Shown here one piece after another: positions 29,190 to 39,903 of a stretch of 64,000 nucleotides of DNA. The translations under genes were made by a program, and so were the position numbers. The notes beneath the pieces are model-generated. The model did not search any database, had not been told where the DNA came from, and saw only the letters and a list, made by a program, of their open reading frames with translations. The stretch's first letter is position 1, and each line of letters begins with the position of its first letter. This stretch comes from Flagellimonas amphidinii (GTDB lineage: Bacteria; Bacteroidota; Bacteroidia; Flavobacteriales; Flavobacteriaceae): the NCBI RefSeq assembly GCF_013090115.1, contig NZ_JABFNN010000037.1, positions 124,001 to 188,000 on the forward strand. The letters run 5' to 3'.

Positions 29190-32147
29190 ATGAAAAAAAT
29201 AGCGTTCATATTTTTTCTTTTCATTGGTCTTTCAGTGTCTTGGAGCCAAGCTAAAAATAGGGTTGATTCTCTAAGACAATTATTGACGGACACCAAGAAC
29301 GTTGAGGAATCCGTTGGGTTGAATGAGCAGCTTTTTGTGGCTTACCTCTATACTTCGCCAGATTCTGCTGACCACTACCGCAAAAACATCAAACGTATTT
29401 CGGAAAATAATAATTATATCGATGGTCAGTATCTATATCATTCATTGAGCGGTCGTTATCACTTTGCCAAATCTGATATTGATAGTGCTTTTTATCATAT
29501 CGAAAAAGCCTCCACAATAGCTGAAAAGCTGCAAAACAAATTGTATTTGGCAGATTGTTATAAGAAAATAGGTGTCATTTATAATGTCAGAAGAAATGAT
29601 TCGCTTTCAGCCAAGTATGCACATATGGCTTTGGAGAATGCAAAACAAACTGATGATTGGAGAATACTTTCATCCATATACATCTTATTGGGCAATCAAA
29701 ATTTTATACAGACAGCATATCCAGAAGCACTCACCTATTATCTTAAACTGGATTCCATTTATACATCCCAAAATAAGGTTGATAAATCTCTGGCGGCAGC
29801 CTACAACAATATAGGAATGATTTATTCCGAGCTTAGAAATCCGAAAGCGGTTGATTACATTAAAAAGAGCATTGAGATATATGAAGGGTTGGGACTCGAA
29901 GAAGGAGCTCGTTATGGAGATGTGGCCTTGGCCACCTACTACGATTTTCTTCAAGAAGACAAGGTTGCAATTAACCATTTGTTGAAAGCCAAAAAGTATT
30001 ATGAAGAATATGGTGATAAAAATATGCTTGGGCATATTTATGGCAGATTAGGTAGTTGCTACCTGCAATTAAATGATTTTGAGAACGCTGAGTTATACCT
30101 GATAAAGGTTTCTTCAATGCCGGAAGCGTCACAGGACAAATCTATAAAAGTTTTAAACCAAATAGGTTTGGGAGACCTATACTCGCATAAAAAACAGCAT
30201 CAGAAGGCTGTCTCCCATTTTAAAAATGCTTTGGAACTATTGCAAGAGAATGATGGCAATGACGCTAAGGACCTTCAGCTATTCAATATTTATAAAGGAC
30301 TTTATGGTGCTTACAAAGACAATAACGATTATAAGAATGCATTGAATGCCCTTGAAAAAAAAATGGAATTGGAGGCAAGCATTCAAAAGTCACAAAATGA
30401 GTTGGAGGTTGAAGAACTCAATAAAAAATACCAAACGGACAAACAACAACAGGAAATTGAGCTTCTGACTTCCCAATCACAACTTGCAGCGCAAAAGTCT
30501 AAAAATCAAAGGAATTTGCTAACACTGGGCTTATTGATTTTAGGGCTTGCTTTTGGCACCTTGTTTTTTCTTTTTAGGAATAAGCAGAAAACCAACCAAA
30601 GGTTGAAGGAACTGGAATCTGCCAAATCCAAGTTTTTTGCCAATATTTCCCATGAGTTTAGAACACCGCTCACCTTGATTTCCGGGCCGGTGGCACACCA
30701 ACTTTCTAAAGATGGTTTATCTACGGATGATAAAACCGATTTAAACCTGATACAGCGTAATGCCAATCGATTATTGAATTTGGTTAACCAGTTGTTGGAA
30801 CTCTCCAAAATTGAGGTGGGGCATAGGAAACTAATGGTCTCTAAAGGTAATTTGGAACTTTTTCTTAAGTATTTGGTAGAACCTTTCCAATATCAAGCCG
30901 AACGCAAAGGGATGGTTTTTAAGAGAGAGGTCATGGTGCCCAGTGAAGCCTGGTTTGATCGGGATATTGTGGAAAAGGTGGTGGCCAATCTCTTGTCCAA
31001 TGCCATCAAGTACAATAAGGAGGGAGGAACCATAGGTTTTAATGCCGAGTTGAAAAACCAACAAATGACCCTAACCGTAACCAATGAGAATGAGGAGCTA
31101 TCAGAAAACGAACTCCCCCAACTGTTCGATCGTTTTTATCAGAACAATATGCTCAACCCAGGTGCGGGTATTGGCCTCTCTTTGGTGAAGGAATTGGTAC
31201 ATCTTTCAAAAGGAAGTATTGTGGCTTCAAAACTTAATAGTGGTACCATTCTTTTTACCGTTACGTTGCCCGTAGCCAAGGGTGCATTTTCCAATGAAGA
31301 TATGGTAATGGCCGAGAAGTATGAAGGAAATTTTGAAAGTACAGAAAAAGAATCCATTGCTCTAGATGAGCCTATTGCCGAGTTTGAAGATAACAACCTT
31401 CCTGTGATGTTGGTTATAGACGATAATGAAGAGATTAGACTTTTCATTAAAACCTTGTTCAAAAAAGAATATCAAATTTTGGAGGCCCCAAATGGTGAAG
31501 AAGGTATTAAGGTTGCCTTTAAAGCAGTTCCAGACCTGATTGTTTCTGATATTATGATGCCTGTTAAGGATGGAATCCAGTTGAGTAATGTGCTGAAAAA
31601 TGATGAAAGGACTTCCCATATCCCCATTATTTTATTGACAGCAAAGTCTGGGGAAGAAAATGAACTTACGGGCTTTAAAGCGGGAGCGGATGCCTATTTG
31701 GTAAAACCCTTTAAAGAGGAAAAATTACGGGTAATCATTAAGCGACTTGTGGCTACTGGCGAAGCTATACGTGAGAAGTTGAACAAGCAGGTTATACTTA
31801 AACCACAGGAAATTGAACTTACGGACCCAGACAGCCTATTGCTCAAAAGAATACAGCAGATTTTAGATGATAATCTGACCGATTCTGAATTCAATACGGC
31901 ATCCTTTTGTGATCAGGTGGGCCTAAGCCGGATGCACCTGCATAGAAAACTAAAGGCTCTGACCGGTTATGCTGCCTCAGAATTTATTAGGGTCCAGCGG
32001 TTAAAAATGGCGGCAAAGTTGCTAAAGGATGGCCATACCCATATTTCTGAAGTGGGTTATGCCGTTGGCTTTAACCAACCCGCTTATTTCTCCACAGCTT
32101 TTAAGCAGCATTTTGGCTGCTCACCGTCTGAATATATGGACAATTAG
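29190..32147 (+). CDS. Hybrid two-component system: TPR sensor, kinase, receiver and AraC output
   Basis: The 985-residue single-chain regulator has a signal peptide, periplasmic TPR repeats (about 60-390), a coiled coil and a transmembrane helix (about 448-466). HisKA has the phospho-acceptor H488 ('NISHEFRTPLTL'), followed by HATPase ('NLLSNAIKYN' and 'GAGIGLSLVKEL'), a receiver with phospho-acceptor D787 ('IVSDIMMPVKDG') and a C-terminal AraC HTH. It differs from the common hybrid sensors of polysaccharide loci, which carry a beta-propeller instead of TPRs. It sits directly after the collagen-lipoprotein operon and may control it. Confidence 0.93.
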   Translation: MKKIAFIFFLFIGLSVSWSQAKNRVDSLRQLLTDTKNVEESVGLNEQLFVAYLYTSPDSADHYRKNIKRISENNNYIDGQYLYHSLSGRYHFAKSDIDSAFYHIEKASTIAEKLQNKLYLADCYKKIGVIYNVRRNDSLSAKYAHMALENAKQTDDWRILSSIYILLGNQNFIQTAYPEALTYYLKLDSIYTSQNKVDKSLAAAYNNIGMIYSELRNPKAVDYIKKSIEIYEGLGLEEGARYGDVALATYYDFLQEDKVAINHLLKAKKYYEEYGDKNMLGHIYGRLGSCYLQLNDFENAELYLIKVSSMPEASQDKSIKVLNQIGLGDLYSHKKQHQKAVSHFKNALELLQENDGNDAKDLQLFNIYKGLYGAYKDNNDYKNALNALEKKMELEASIQKSQNELEVEELNKKYQTDKQQQEIELLTSQSQLAAQKSKNQRNLLTLGLLILGLAFGTLFFLFRNKQKTNQRLKELESAKSKFFANISHEFRTPLTLISGPVAHQLSKDGLSTDDKTDLNLIQRNANRLLNLVNQLLELSKIEVGHRKLMVSKGNLELFLKYLVEPFQYQAERKGMVFKREVMVPSEAWFDRDIVEKVVANLLSNAIKYNKEGGTIGFNAELKNQQMTLTVTNENEELSENELPQLFDRFYQNNMLNPGAGIGLSLVKELVHLSKGSIVASKLNSGTILFTVTLPVAKGAFSNEDMVMAEKYEGNFESTEKESIALDEPIAEFEDNNLPVMLVIDDNEEIRLFIKTLFKKEYQILEAPNGEEGIKVAFKAVPDLIVSDIMMPVKDGIQLSNVLKNDERTSHIPIILLTAKSGEENELTGFKAGADAYLVKPFKEEKLRVIIKRLVATGEAIREKLNKQVILKPQEIELTDPDSLLLKRIQQILDDNLTDSEFNTASFCDQVGLSRMHLHRKLKALTGYAASEFIRVQRLKMAAKLLKDGHTHISEVGYAVGFNQPAYFSTAFKQHFGCSPSEYMDN

Positions 32148-32187
32148 TGGTGGGTAGTAATAAACACGAATAATACTTAAGCTATAA

Positions 32188-34668
32188 TTAATTCTGATTT
32201 ACCCGGTAGGTGATTTTCCGATTGGTGATGACCGTGCCTGCTCTTACGGATAAAGTTGCGGTATTTGAGGTTATGGAGTTACAGGAGGCCCCTGAATTGG
32301 AAGCTATCACTCGGAAAATGTGGCCATTTTTGTCTATACCGGGAATGGTCACAGTTAAGTTTGCAGTTTGTGTGCCCGAATATTCGGTACCATCAGCTAT
32401 TGGATTAAAATTGGAACCGCCATCTGTGCTCACTTCCCATTGAAAAGTATCCGGTCCGTTTGCCACAATTGAAAAACTGCCATTATTGCCAACAATTATG
32501 GTTTGATTATTGGGTTGGGTCGTAAAGGAAAATGGAGATACCGTTATGGTTTGTTGTACATCCAAAGTGTTTCCAGATGCATCGGTTACACGATAAGTTC
32601 TGGTTATAATTTCTGGGTCGGTGCCGCCATCACTAACATCACTTATAAAAGTAACCGTTGGACTTGGGTCGCAATTATCTGCCTCATCGGTAATAACGGT
32701 GACATCTGCAGTAGGAACGTCGGCACTGCAATACACGGTCACAGGGGCTGGACTAGTTGCGGTAGGTGCTGTTGTATCAACTGTAATGGTTGTGGTGGCT
32801 GAAATGTTGGGAGCGGCAGGATCACCGGGCATGCCACCGTATTCAACTAGGTAACCTTGGGGTTGGTAGGATCCACTTGATGCCCCAGTGTTGGAGAGGT
32901 CGTTCCAGGATCCATCTAGACCCACGCCTGGAGCGGTAATATGGGCATAGTCTTCATTACCTGCCTGATTGGGTTCTCCCGTATTCCAAAATTCGTAAGC
33001 AAAAGCCGTTCCTCCGGCCGTGCCGCGCCAAAAAAGGGTCCCTGCCTCTGGTCCGGTAACCCAAAGCCAATCGCCTTCAGTGGTTTCATCGCTGGCACCA
33101 ATCCAGCCTGCACCAGGAGCTTGACTCCCCACTAGGGTTGCTTCGTCTTGGGCACCTATGGTGACCAAATATCCTTGAAGACCGTAAAAAGTCCTTAGTG
33201 CTGCCGCATCACGGGCTGCAGTCCATGTAATTCCCAATGAGGGCACGTACTCGTAATAGTGACCCGTGGAAGCCAAATAATTGGCTTCATTCAATACTGT
33301 GGAAAACGTTCTGGTGTCACCGGAGTTTACCGTTGCCGTAGTCTGAAAAGTAACATCGAGAAGAGCTGCTTCAAATTCAGCTAGTGTAGCAGGCCCTGTT
33401 AAGGTTAATCTTCCTTCGGAAACATCCCAGCTAGAGGTTATGTTTGGATGGCTTCCGGTCAAGGATAGTTGGTCGCCAGTATTGTCATAGTTTGCGGTAA
33501 CCTGAACATAAACAGCATCCAAAGTGGTGTCATCAGGGTCTGTAATGGATACGGTTTCAATGATTTGAATGGTGGAACCCGGGCAGAATATTTGGTCCCC
33601 TGTTGCCGTAATGCTTGGTGGGTCATTAGGAACAACCGGTGTTCCACAGTTGGAATACAGGTTGCTGAAGGGAACATTCTGTTTGGAAATCGATGGACCT
33701 TGGTATTGTACTGTCAACGTCTCGCCGCCGCCATTTTCAAAGAAAAGTACGGTAATATCATGGAGACCTGTAGTCAATGAGACTGTTCCCGATCTTTCCT
33801 GTGTACCGTGAAGACCGTCATTGCTCACAATTTCGGTTCCATCAATAAAGAGTTTTGAACCATCATCTGAAGAAGTATAGAAGGTATAGGAGCCAGGGGT
33901 ATCTATCTGGAGATATCCGACATAGCGGATACTGAAGGTATTGGTGTCCCCGGAATCTTCCTGATTTTGAAGGGCATCCACATCGAAACTGGTAAAAACC
34001 CCTGTGCTCAAGGCTCCAGAGGTTGGAATATTGTCCACAGTATTCCCGGAGGGGACGCTGTCGTAAAACTCAAAATCCACCTCCCCAGAACATAAAGGGA
34101 GTGTGCCTTCCACCAAAACGTTATCAATATAATAATGTTCGCTATTGTCTGTATTATACATCCGAATCCGAATCTCAAGGGTGGATCCCGTTGTTGGAAG
34201 GTTTACCGTATAGGAAGAATCTAAAGGGTCACTTGGACTGGCATCTCCTGAGGCATTTTCAAATTCTGTCCAAGAAGCTGCTCCATCAATTCTATATTCC
34301 CCAATAAAATAATCGGTTCCTTGTTCAAAATTGTTCGCATTGTTCACGGCAACGTCCATACTAAAACTAATGGAGGTGTATCCATATATGTTGATGGGGT
34401 CAGTGGACCAAGTACTTTCTGAGTCTAGATTTCTGCCTCTCATGCTGCCATTCCGAATGTCCAATCTTCCGTTATTTGATGCCCAGTCTGTAAGGGATGG
34501 GCCGGTCGCTGTCCCGTTTTCGGTTCCGTTGGAATAACTATTAAAATCTTCGCTCCAAATGGTGGTTTGTGACCACACCGAAAAAGTCCCAAACAGAAAT
34601 ATTAGGAGTGAGAAATTTAGAAATGAAAGGTTCTGCTGCTTTTTTAAACCTTTTGAGGTTGACTTCAT
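32188..34668 (-). CDS. Large secreted PA14 / C-type-lectin protein
   Basis: The 826-residue secreted protein has a signal peptide (about 12-34) and a jelly-roll-like region with 'DFNSYSNGTENG' (about 40-190). A PA14 domain follows (about 195-345: 'YTFYTSSDDGSKLFIDG', 'HDITVLFFENGG'), then a cadherin-like strand region and a C-type lectin domain (about 470-620: 'GWIGASDETTEGDWLWVTG', 'EFWNTGEPNQAGNEDYAHI'). It ends with an HYR/Ig-like region. The tail 'VITNRKITYRVNQN' resembles an ending I have seen on several flavobacterial secreted proteins. It is probably a glycan-binding surface or gliding-associated adhesin. Confidence 0.75.
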   Translation of the reverse strand: MKSTSKGLKKQQNLSFLNFSLLIFLFGTFSVWSQTTIWSEDFNSYSNGTENGTATGPSLTDWASNNGRLDIRNGSMRGRNLDSESTWSTDPINIYGYTSISFSMDVAVNNANNFEQGTDYFIGEYRIDGAASWTEFENASGDASPSDPLDSSYTVNLPTTGSTLEIRIRMYNTDNSEHYYIDNVLVEGTLPLCSGEVDFEFYDSVPSGNTVDNIPTSGALSTGVFTSFDVDALQNQEDSGDTNTFSIRYVGYLQIDTPGSYTFYTSSDDGSKLFIDGTEIVSNDGLHGTQERSGTVSLTTGLHDITVLFFENGGGETLTVQYQGPSISKQNVPFSNLYSNCGTPVVPNDPPSITATGDQIFCPGSTIQIIETVSITDPDDTTLDAVYVQVTANYDNTGDQLSLTGSHPNITSSWDVSEGRLTLTGPATLAEFEAALLDVTFQTTATVNSGDTRTFSTVLNEANYLASTGHYYEYVPSLGITWTAARDAAALRTFYGLQGYLVTIGAQDEATLVGSQAPGAGWIGASDETTEGDWLWVTGPEAGTLFWRGTAGGTAFAYEFWNTGEPNQAGNEDYAHITAPGVGLDGSWNDLSNTGASSGSYQPQGYLVEYGGMPGDPAAPNISATTTITVDTTAPTATSPAPVTVYCSADVPTADVTVITDEADNCDPSPTVTFISDVSDGGTDPEIITRTYRVTDASGNTLDVQQTITVSPFSFTTQPNNQTIIVGNNGSFSIVANGPDTFQWEVSTDGGSNFNPIADGTEYSGTQTANLTVTIPGIDKNGHIFRVIASNSGASCNSITSNTATLSVRAGTVITNRKITYRVNQN

Positions 34669-34817
34669 GTCGGCGTTTTCAATAATACAAAGCTATTCTC
34701 AATGGGTTTGATGGAAAATAATTGTTGTGAAACCCTCGATTAGGGATGTTTATGCGTGGGTTTTGCGAGTTTTTGTAAGATGGGACCCCATGTTTGGATA
34801 ATTCTTACTGGCATGGG

Positions 34818-34849
34818 TTGCAAATACCGTATTAAATATCGTATATTTG
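34818..34849 (+). promoter_or_regulatory. Flavobacterial promoter of the rimP operon
   Basis: TTG at 34818-34820 and TATATTTG at 34842-34849, 21 nt apart, fit the Bacteroidota -33/-7 consensus (TTTG and TANNTTTG). The predicted transcript begins near 34856 and carries the hairpin at 34879-34899 in its leader. Confidence 0.6.
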
Positions 34850-34878
34850 CACCACTGAACGGATATAAAGCTATTCAT

Positions 34879-34903
34879 GAGGGGACTTTGAGTCCCCTCT
34901 TTT
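34879..34903 (+). promoter_or_regulatory. Leader hairpin before rimP-nusA-infB (attenuator-like)
   Basis: GAGGGGACT / AGTCCCCTC forms a 9 bp stem with a TTG loop at 34879-34899 and is followed by TTTTATT. It lies between the promoter and the rimP start. Because NusA acts on terminators, a leader attenuator under NusA feedback is a reasonable hypothesis. Confidence 0.55.
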
Positions 34904-34917
34904 ATTACTGATTTCTA

Positions 34918-35379
34918 ATGTTTAAGGAGAAAGTGGAGTCTTTATTGAACAAGGCCTTGGAAGAATACCCTTCCTTGTTTTTGATTGATTTTACCATTGG
35001 AGGAGATAATACGATCAGAGTTGTTTTGGATGGCGATGATGGAGTCAATCTTCAGGATTGTATGAACATTAGTAGGGCTATTGAGCATAATCTGGATAGG
35101 GAGGAGGAAGATTTTTCATTGGAAGTTACTTCCGCCGGAGCTACATCTCCCTTAGAATTGCCCCGTCAGTACAAAAAGAACATTGGAAGAAAATTAAAGG
35201 TGAGAACCGATTCTGAAGAATTGGAAGGAACCTTGACTCAGACCACTGAAGATAACATTACCTTGGAATGGAAGGCACGTGAGCCAAAACCTGTAGGTAA
35301 AGGAAAAGTTACGGTTCAGAAAAAGCAGGAAATAGCGTTTTCTGATATTCGGCAAGCAAAAGTTGTATTAAAATTTTAA
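34918..35379 (+). CDS. rimP: Ribosome maturation factor RimP
   Basis: The 153-residue protein has the RimP N-terminal fold ('LFLIDFTIGGDNTIRVVLDGDDGVNLQDCMNISRAIEH' region) and the C-terminal SH3-like barrel ('RKLKVRTDSEELEGTLTQ'). 'LEVTSAGATSPLELPRQYKKNIGRKL' corresponds to the conserved 'SPG...PL' motif. It helps mature the 30S subunit in the cytoplasm. It is the first gene of the rimP-nusA-infB operon, 13 bp before nusA, an arrangement kept across bacteria. Confidence 0.94.
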   Translation: MFKEKVESLLNKALEEYPSLFLIDFTIGGDNTIRVVLDGDDGVNLQDCMNISRAIEHNLDREEEDFSLEVTSAGATSPLELPRQYKKNIGRKLKVRTDSEELEGTLTQTTEDNITLEWKAREPKPVGKGKVTVQKKQEIAFSDIRQAKVVLKF

Positions 35380-35392
35380 TTGAAGATCAAAT

Positions 35393-36625
35393 ATGGAAAA
35401 CCTAGCGCTAATCGAATCCTTTTCGGAATTCAAGGACGATAAGTTTATAGACAGGGTGACCCTTATGGCCATTTTGGAAGATGTATTCCGAAATGCGCTC
35501 AAGAAAAAATTTGGTTCAGACGAGAACTTTGATATTATCATTAACCCAGATAAGGGGGATTTGGAGATATGGAGGAACCGTGTTGTGGTTGAAGATGGAG
35601 AAGTAGAGGAACCCAATGAAGAAATATCTCTTTCTGAAGCAAGGAAGATTGAACCTGATTTTGAGGTCGGTGAAGATGTATCGGAAGAGGTAAAACTGAT
35701 GGATTTGGGGAGAAGGGCTATTTTGGCATTGCGTCAAAATTTGATTTCCAAAATCCATGAACATGACAATACGACTATTTACAAGCAGTTCAAGGATCTT
35801 GAAGGTGAAATCTATACGGCTGAAGTTCATCATATCCGTCATAAAGCCATTATATTATTGGATGATGAAGGAAATGAGATCATTCTTCCAAAGGATAAAC
35901 AGATACCATCTGATTTTTTCAGAAAAGGAGATAATGTCCGAGGGATCATTGAAAGTGTAGAGCTGAAAGGGAATAAACCGGCCATTATCATGTCCAGAAC
36001 TTCACCAATTTTCTTGGAGCAATTGTTCTTCCAAGAGATACCAGAGGTGTTTGACGGATTGATAAGTATCAAAAAAGCAGTTCGCATTCCAGGAGAAAAA
36101 GCTAAAGTTGCCGTTGACTCCTATGACGATAGAATTGACCCTGTTGGTGCATGTGTTGGTATGAAGGGATCCCGTATTCATGGTATTGTACGTGAATTGG
36201 GCAATGAAAATATTGATGTCATCAATTGGACCAACAACCCACAACTAATGGTTACTCGTGCGTTGAGTCCGGCCAGAGTGTCATCAGTAAAACTGAACGA
36301 TGAAAAGAAAACGGCTCAAGTTTACCTAAAGCCAGAGGAGGTTTCCAAAGCTATTGGTAGAGGAGGTCATAATATTAGATTGGCAGGGCAACTTACTGGT
36401 TATGAGATTGATGTATTTAGAGAAGGTGTAGAGGAAGATGTGGAGTTGACCGAGTTTTCAGATGAGATAGAAGGATGGGTAATTGAGGAGTTCAAGAAAA
36501 TAGGTCTGGATACTGCGCGCAGCGTTTTGGAGCAAGATGTTGAGGATTTGATCAAAAGAACCGATTTGGAAGAAGAAACGGTTCATGATGTAGTGCGTAT
36601 CCTCAAGGAAGAATTTGAAGATTAA
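35393..36625 (+). CDS. nusA: Transcription elongation factor NusA
   Basis: The 410-residue protein has the NusA N-terminal RNAP-binding domain (1-130) and an S1 domain (about 135-200, 'GEIYTAEVHHI'). Tandem KH domains follow (about 200-345), with 'RIPGEKAKVAVDSYDDRIDPVGACVGMKGSRIHGI' and the second 'GRGGHNIRLAGQLTG'. It binds RNA polymerase, modulates pausing and supports termination. The acidic C-terminus is short, as in Bacteroidota, and lacks the two AR domains of E. coli. Confidence 0.96.
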   Translation: MENLALIESFSEFKDDKFIDRVTLMAILEDVFRNALKKKFGSDENFDIIINPDKGDLEIWRNRVVVEDGEVEEPNEEISLSEARKIEPDFEVGEDVSEEVKLMDLGRRAILALRQNLISKIHEHDNTTIYKQFKDLEGEIYTAEVHHIRHKAIILLDDEGNEIILPKDKQIPSDFFRKGDNVRGIIESVELKGNKPAIIMSRTSPIFLEQLFFQEIPEVFDGLISIKKAVRIPGEKAKVAVDSYDDRIDPVGACVGMKGSRIHGIVRELGNENIDVINWTNNPQLMVTRALSPARVSSVKLNDEKKTAQVYLKPEEVSKAIGRGGHNIRLAGQLTGYEIDVFREGVEEDVELTEFSDEIEGWVIEEFKKIGLDTARSVLEQDVEDLIKRTDLEEETVHDVVRILKEEFED

Positions 36626-36668
36626 ACTATATATTAGCAGCGAATTTTAGGGCAAGCAAAAATTATTT

Positions 36669-39362
36669 ATGGCAGGAAACCCAACAATACGACTTAATAA
36701 GGTTCTTAGGGAATTGAATATTTCACTGGATCGAGCGGTGGATTATCTGTCTGCGCAGGGACATGATGTAGAGGCAAGGCCTACCACTAAGATTACAGAT
36801 GAGGTATATCAAGTACTGTTGGATGAGTTCCAAACGGATAAGAGCAAAAAGGTAGCTTCCAAAGAGGTAGGAGAGGAGAAAAGAAAGGAGAAGGAGGCCA
36901 TCAGGGTTCGGATGGAGCAAGAGCAGGAAGAAAGACGTCTTGCAAGAGAAAGAAGGGAAGCAGCGGAGCAGGTCATCAAGGCCAAAGCTGAGCTTTCTGG
37001 TCCCAAAACGGTTGGTAAAATCGATTTGGATAAAAAACCGGAACAGCCTAAAGTTCAAGAAGAGCCTAAGGCAGAAGTGAAACCAGAGGAGGTTGAAAAG
37101 CCAGTTGAAGAAAAACAACCAGAAACCCCTAAAGTTGAAGTTACTGTAGAAAAGAAAGCTGAGGCTAAGGTTGAAAAAGAAGAGCAGCCTAAAGAAACGG
37201 GTACTATCAAAACCCAGTATAAAAAGCTTAGTGGTCCAAAAATAACTGGAGATAAAATTGATCTTTCCCAGTTCAATAAACCGAAGAAAAAGAAAGAAGA
37301 GCCGAAGAAAGAAGCGGGAAATGCTTCTTCTGATAGAAAGAAGCGTAGAAAACGTATTGTAAGCAAAGGCCCTCAATCAGGTAATGGTCGTCCTCAAAGA
37401 GGCGGTAATAACCAGGGAAGACGAGGGGGTCAGCGCCCATCCACTCCTAAAGTGGAGCCTACAGAGGAAGAAGTACAAAAACAAGTACGGGAAACCTTGG
37501 AGAAGCTTCAAGGCAAATCGAGCAAAGGCAAAGGGGCAAAATATAGAAGAGAAAAAAGAGATCAGCACCGTCAGCAGACTGAAAAGGATCTGGAGCAACA
37601 GGAGTTGGAAAGCAAGATTCTTAAGGTAACCGAATTTGTAACGGTGAATGAAGTGGCTACCATGATGAATGTATCCACCACCCAAATTATCTCTGCTTGT
37701 ATGTCGCTTGGAATCATGGTGACCATGAACCAAAGATTGGATGCTGAAACACTTTCCATTGTAGCTGAAGAATTTGGTTATGAAGTTGAGTTTGTAACGG
37801 CTGAGATTGAGGAGTCCATTGAAGAGCAAGAAGATGCTCCGGAAGATTTGAAAGCAAGGGCTCCAATTGTTACTGTAATGGGTCACGTAGACCATGGTAA
37901 AACCTCTTTGTTGGATTATGTCAGGGAGGAAAATGTAATTGCAGGCGAAAGTGGAGGTATTACCCAGCACATAGGGGCTTATGGGGTTACTCTGGAAGAT
38001 GGTCAAAAGATTACCTTCTTGGATACTCCGGGTCACGAGGCGTTTACCGCTATGCGAGCCCGTGGAGCGCAAGTAACAGATATTGCGATAATCGTTATTG
38101 CTGCGGATGATGATATCATGCCTCAGACTAAAGAGGCTATCAGTCATGCTCAAGCAGCTGGAGTTCCTATTGTTTTTGCAATCAATAAAGTGGATAAGCC
38201 TACGGCAAATCCAGATAAGATAAAAGAGGGCTTGGCCAGCATGAACCTGTTAGTAGAAGATTGGGGAGGTAAGATTCAATCCCACGATATTTCTGCAAAA
38301 ACTGGGCAAGGTGTCAAGGAACTTTTGGAAAAAGTTTTGTTGGAAGCTGAATTGTTAGAGCTGAAAGCAAATCCAGATAGATTGGCCACAGGAACTGTAG
38401 TAGAGGCATTCTTGGATAAAGGACGTGGTTATGTATCCACTATCTTGGTGCAGACGGGAACCTTGCAAATTGGAGATTATGTGTTGGCAGGAACTTGCAG
38501 TGGTAAGGTTAAGGCAATGCAGGATGAAAGGGGCAAGAACATTAAAGTCGCGGGTCCGGCAACACCGATTTCAATTTTAGGTTTGGATGGTGCTCCGCAA
38601 GCTGGGGACCGATTCAACGTGCTTGAAGATGAAAGGGAGGCTAAACAAATTGCTGCTAAACGTTCGCAATTACAGCGAGAGCAATCAGTTAGAACTCAGC
38701 GTCATATCACTCTTGATGAAATTGGCCGAAGAATTGCTCTAGGTGACTTCCAAGAGTTGAACATTATCTTAAAAGGTGATGTGGATGGATCGGTCGAGGC
38801 ATTAACAGATTCGTTCCAAAAATTGTCGACTGATGAAATTCAAGTCAATATCATTCACAAAGCAGTTGGGGCCATTACAGAGTCTGATGTGTTATTGGCC
38901 AGTGCTTCGGATGCGGTTATCATTGGATTTAATGTAAGGCCAATGGGCAATGCCAGGGCTGTTGCTGACAAAGAAGAAATTGACATTAGGACATATTCTA
39001 TCATCTACGACGCCATCAATGACCTTAAGGATGCTATGGAGGGTATGTTGTCTCCAGAAATGAAGGAAGAAGTTACCGGTAATGCAGAAATACGAGAGAC
39101 CTTTAAAATTTCTAAGGTTGGAACCATTGCGGGTTGTATGGTGACCAGTGGTAAGATTTTCAGAAATTCTCAGATAAGACTTATCAGGGATGGAGTGGTA
39201 ATCTTCACGGGAGAATTGTCTTCATTGAAACGCTTCAAGGATGATGTGAAGGAAGTATCCAAAGGATACGATTGTGGTTTACAGGTCAAAAACTACAATG
39301 ATGTCAGAGAAGGAGATATCATAGAAGCCTTCCAAGAGGTGGCCGTTAAGAAGAAACTATAG
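36669..39362 (+). CDS. infB: Translation initiation factor IF-2
   Basis: The 897-residue protein has an N-terminal IF2_N-like helix-hairpin motif, then a long Lys/Glu/Pro-rich disordered linker (about 60-330). The GTPase domain carries G1 '[15 protein letters not shown]' (about residue 402), 'DTPGHEAF' and 'NKVDK'. Beta-barrel domains II and IV that bind fMet-tRNA complete it. It brings initiator tRNA to the 30S subunit. It is the last gene of the operon, followed by a bidirectional terminator at 39381. Confidence 0.97.
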   Translation: MAGNPTIRLNKVLRELNISLDRAVDYLSAQGHDVEARPTTKITDEVYQVLLDEFQTDKSKKVASKEVGEEKRKEKEAIRVRMEQEQEERRLARERREAAEQVIKAKAELSGPKTVGKIDLDKKPEQPKVQEEPKAEVKPEEVEKPVEEKQPETPKVEVTVEKKAEAKVEKEEQPKETGTIKTQYKKLSGPKITGDKIDLSQFNKPKKKKEEPKKEAGNASSDRKKRRKRIVSKGPQSGNGRPQRGGNNQGRRGGQRPSTPKVEPTEEEVQKQVRETLEKLQGKSSKGKGAKYRREKRDQHRQQTEKDLEQQELESKILKVTEFVTVNEVATMMNVSTTQIISACMSLGIMVTMNQRLDAETLSIVAEEFGYEVEFVTAEIEESIEEQEDAPEDLKARAPIVTVMGHVDHGKTSLLDYVREENVIAGESGGITQHIGAYGVTLEDGQKITFLDTPGHEAFTAMRARGAQVTDIAIIVIAADDDIMPQTKEAISHAQAAGVPIVFAINKVDKPTANPDKIKEGLASMNLLVEDWGGKIQSHDISAKTGQGVKELLEKVLLEAELLELKANPDRLATGTVVEAFLDKGRGYVSTILVQTGTLQIGDYVLAGTCSGKVKAMQDERGKNIKVAGPATPISILGLDGAPQAGDRFNVLEDEREAKQIAAKRSQLQREQSVRTQRHITLDEIGRRIALGDFQELNIILKGDVDGSVEALTDSFQKLSTDEIQVNIIHKAVGAITESDVLLASASDAVIIGFNVRPMGNARAVADKEEIDIRTYSIIYDAINDLKDAMEGMLSPEMKEEVTGNAEIRETFKISKVGTIAGCMVTSGKIFRNSQIRLIRDGVVIFTGELSSLKRFKDDVKEVSKGYDCGLQVKNYNDVREGDIIEAFQEVAVKKKL

Positions 39363-39380
39363 GTTATTGAATATATGAGT

Positions 39381-39412
39381 AAAAAAATCCCGCATTTAGC
39401 GGGATTTTTTTA
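39381..39412. terminator. Bidirectional terminator between infB and SPOR gene
   Basis: The stem is ATCCCGC / GCGGGAT with loop ATTTA, flanked by an A-run on the left and a T-run on the right (39381-39411). It ends the infB transcript rightwards and the convergent SPOR gene leftwards. Confidence 0.85.
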
Positions 39413-39413
39413 T

Positions 39414-39785
39414 TTATCTAGCATCGCTTTCCGGTTTCAGCAACATGGCATCTGGGTATTTTTTTCGAACCTCCAAAAATTTTCGTTCAGCTTCCAGTTT
39501 AGTTTTAAACTTGCCTAGACGAACACGATAGGTTGGTGATTCAAACTCAATTTTAGAATACCAGTTGGGAAAATCCACGTCTACTTTAGATTTTAGATTT
39601 TGAGCTTTCTGATAAGTGCCAAAACCAACTTGTATTTGATAAAATTTTGCCTTGGAATTGACTTCAGTGTACAACTGTATCAGTTCGTCAATTCTTGCAT
39701 CCTGTTCTATGGATACAGTGCCTTCTTGGGCAGAAAGTCCTAAGGTAAAACCTGTTAGCAGCAATATATATATTGGGGTTTTCAT
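39414..39785 (-). CDS. SPOR-domain-like secreted protein
   Basis: It has 123 residues from the ATG at 39783-39785, which places a signal peptide at the N-terminus ('TPIYILLLTGFTLGLSAQ'). An upstream in-frame ATG would put 12 charged residues before it. The mature part ends in a SPOR-type alpha/beta fold ('KFYQIQVGFGTYQKAQNLKS', 'YRVRLGKFKTKLEAERKFLEV'). That family binds denuded peptidoglycan at division sites. It is monocistronic and convergent with infB. Confidence 0.8.
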   Translation of the reverse strand: MKTPIYILLLTGFTLGLSAQEGTVSIEQDARIDELIQLYTEVNSKAKFYQIQVGFGTYQKAQNLKSKVDVDFPNWYSKIEFESPTYRVRLGKFKTKLEAERKFLEVRKKYPDAMLLKPESDAR

Positions 39786-39903
39786 AAAGGAAATCTTCTT
39801 TTTGATTGCGCTAAGATACAAATGAATTTTTTTAACAAATTGAAGCGATTCGAGCCTCTTATTTAGAATCCTTATAAATTATAGTTTATAAATACCTTAA
39901 CAT

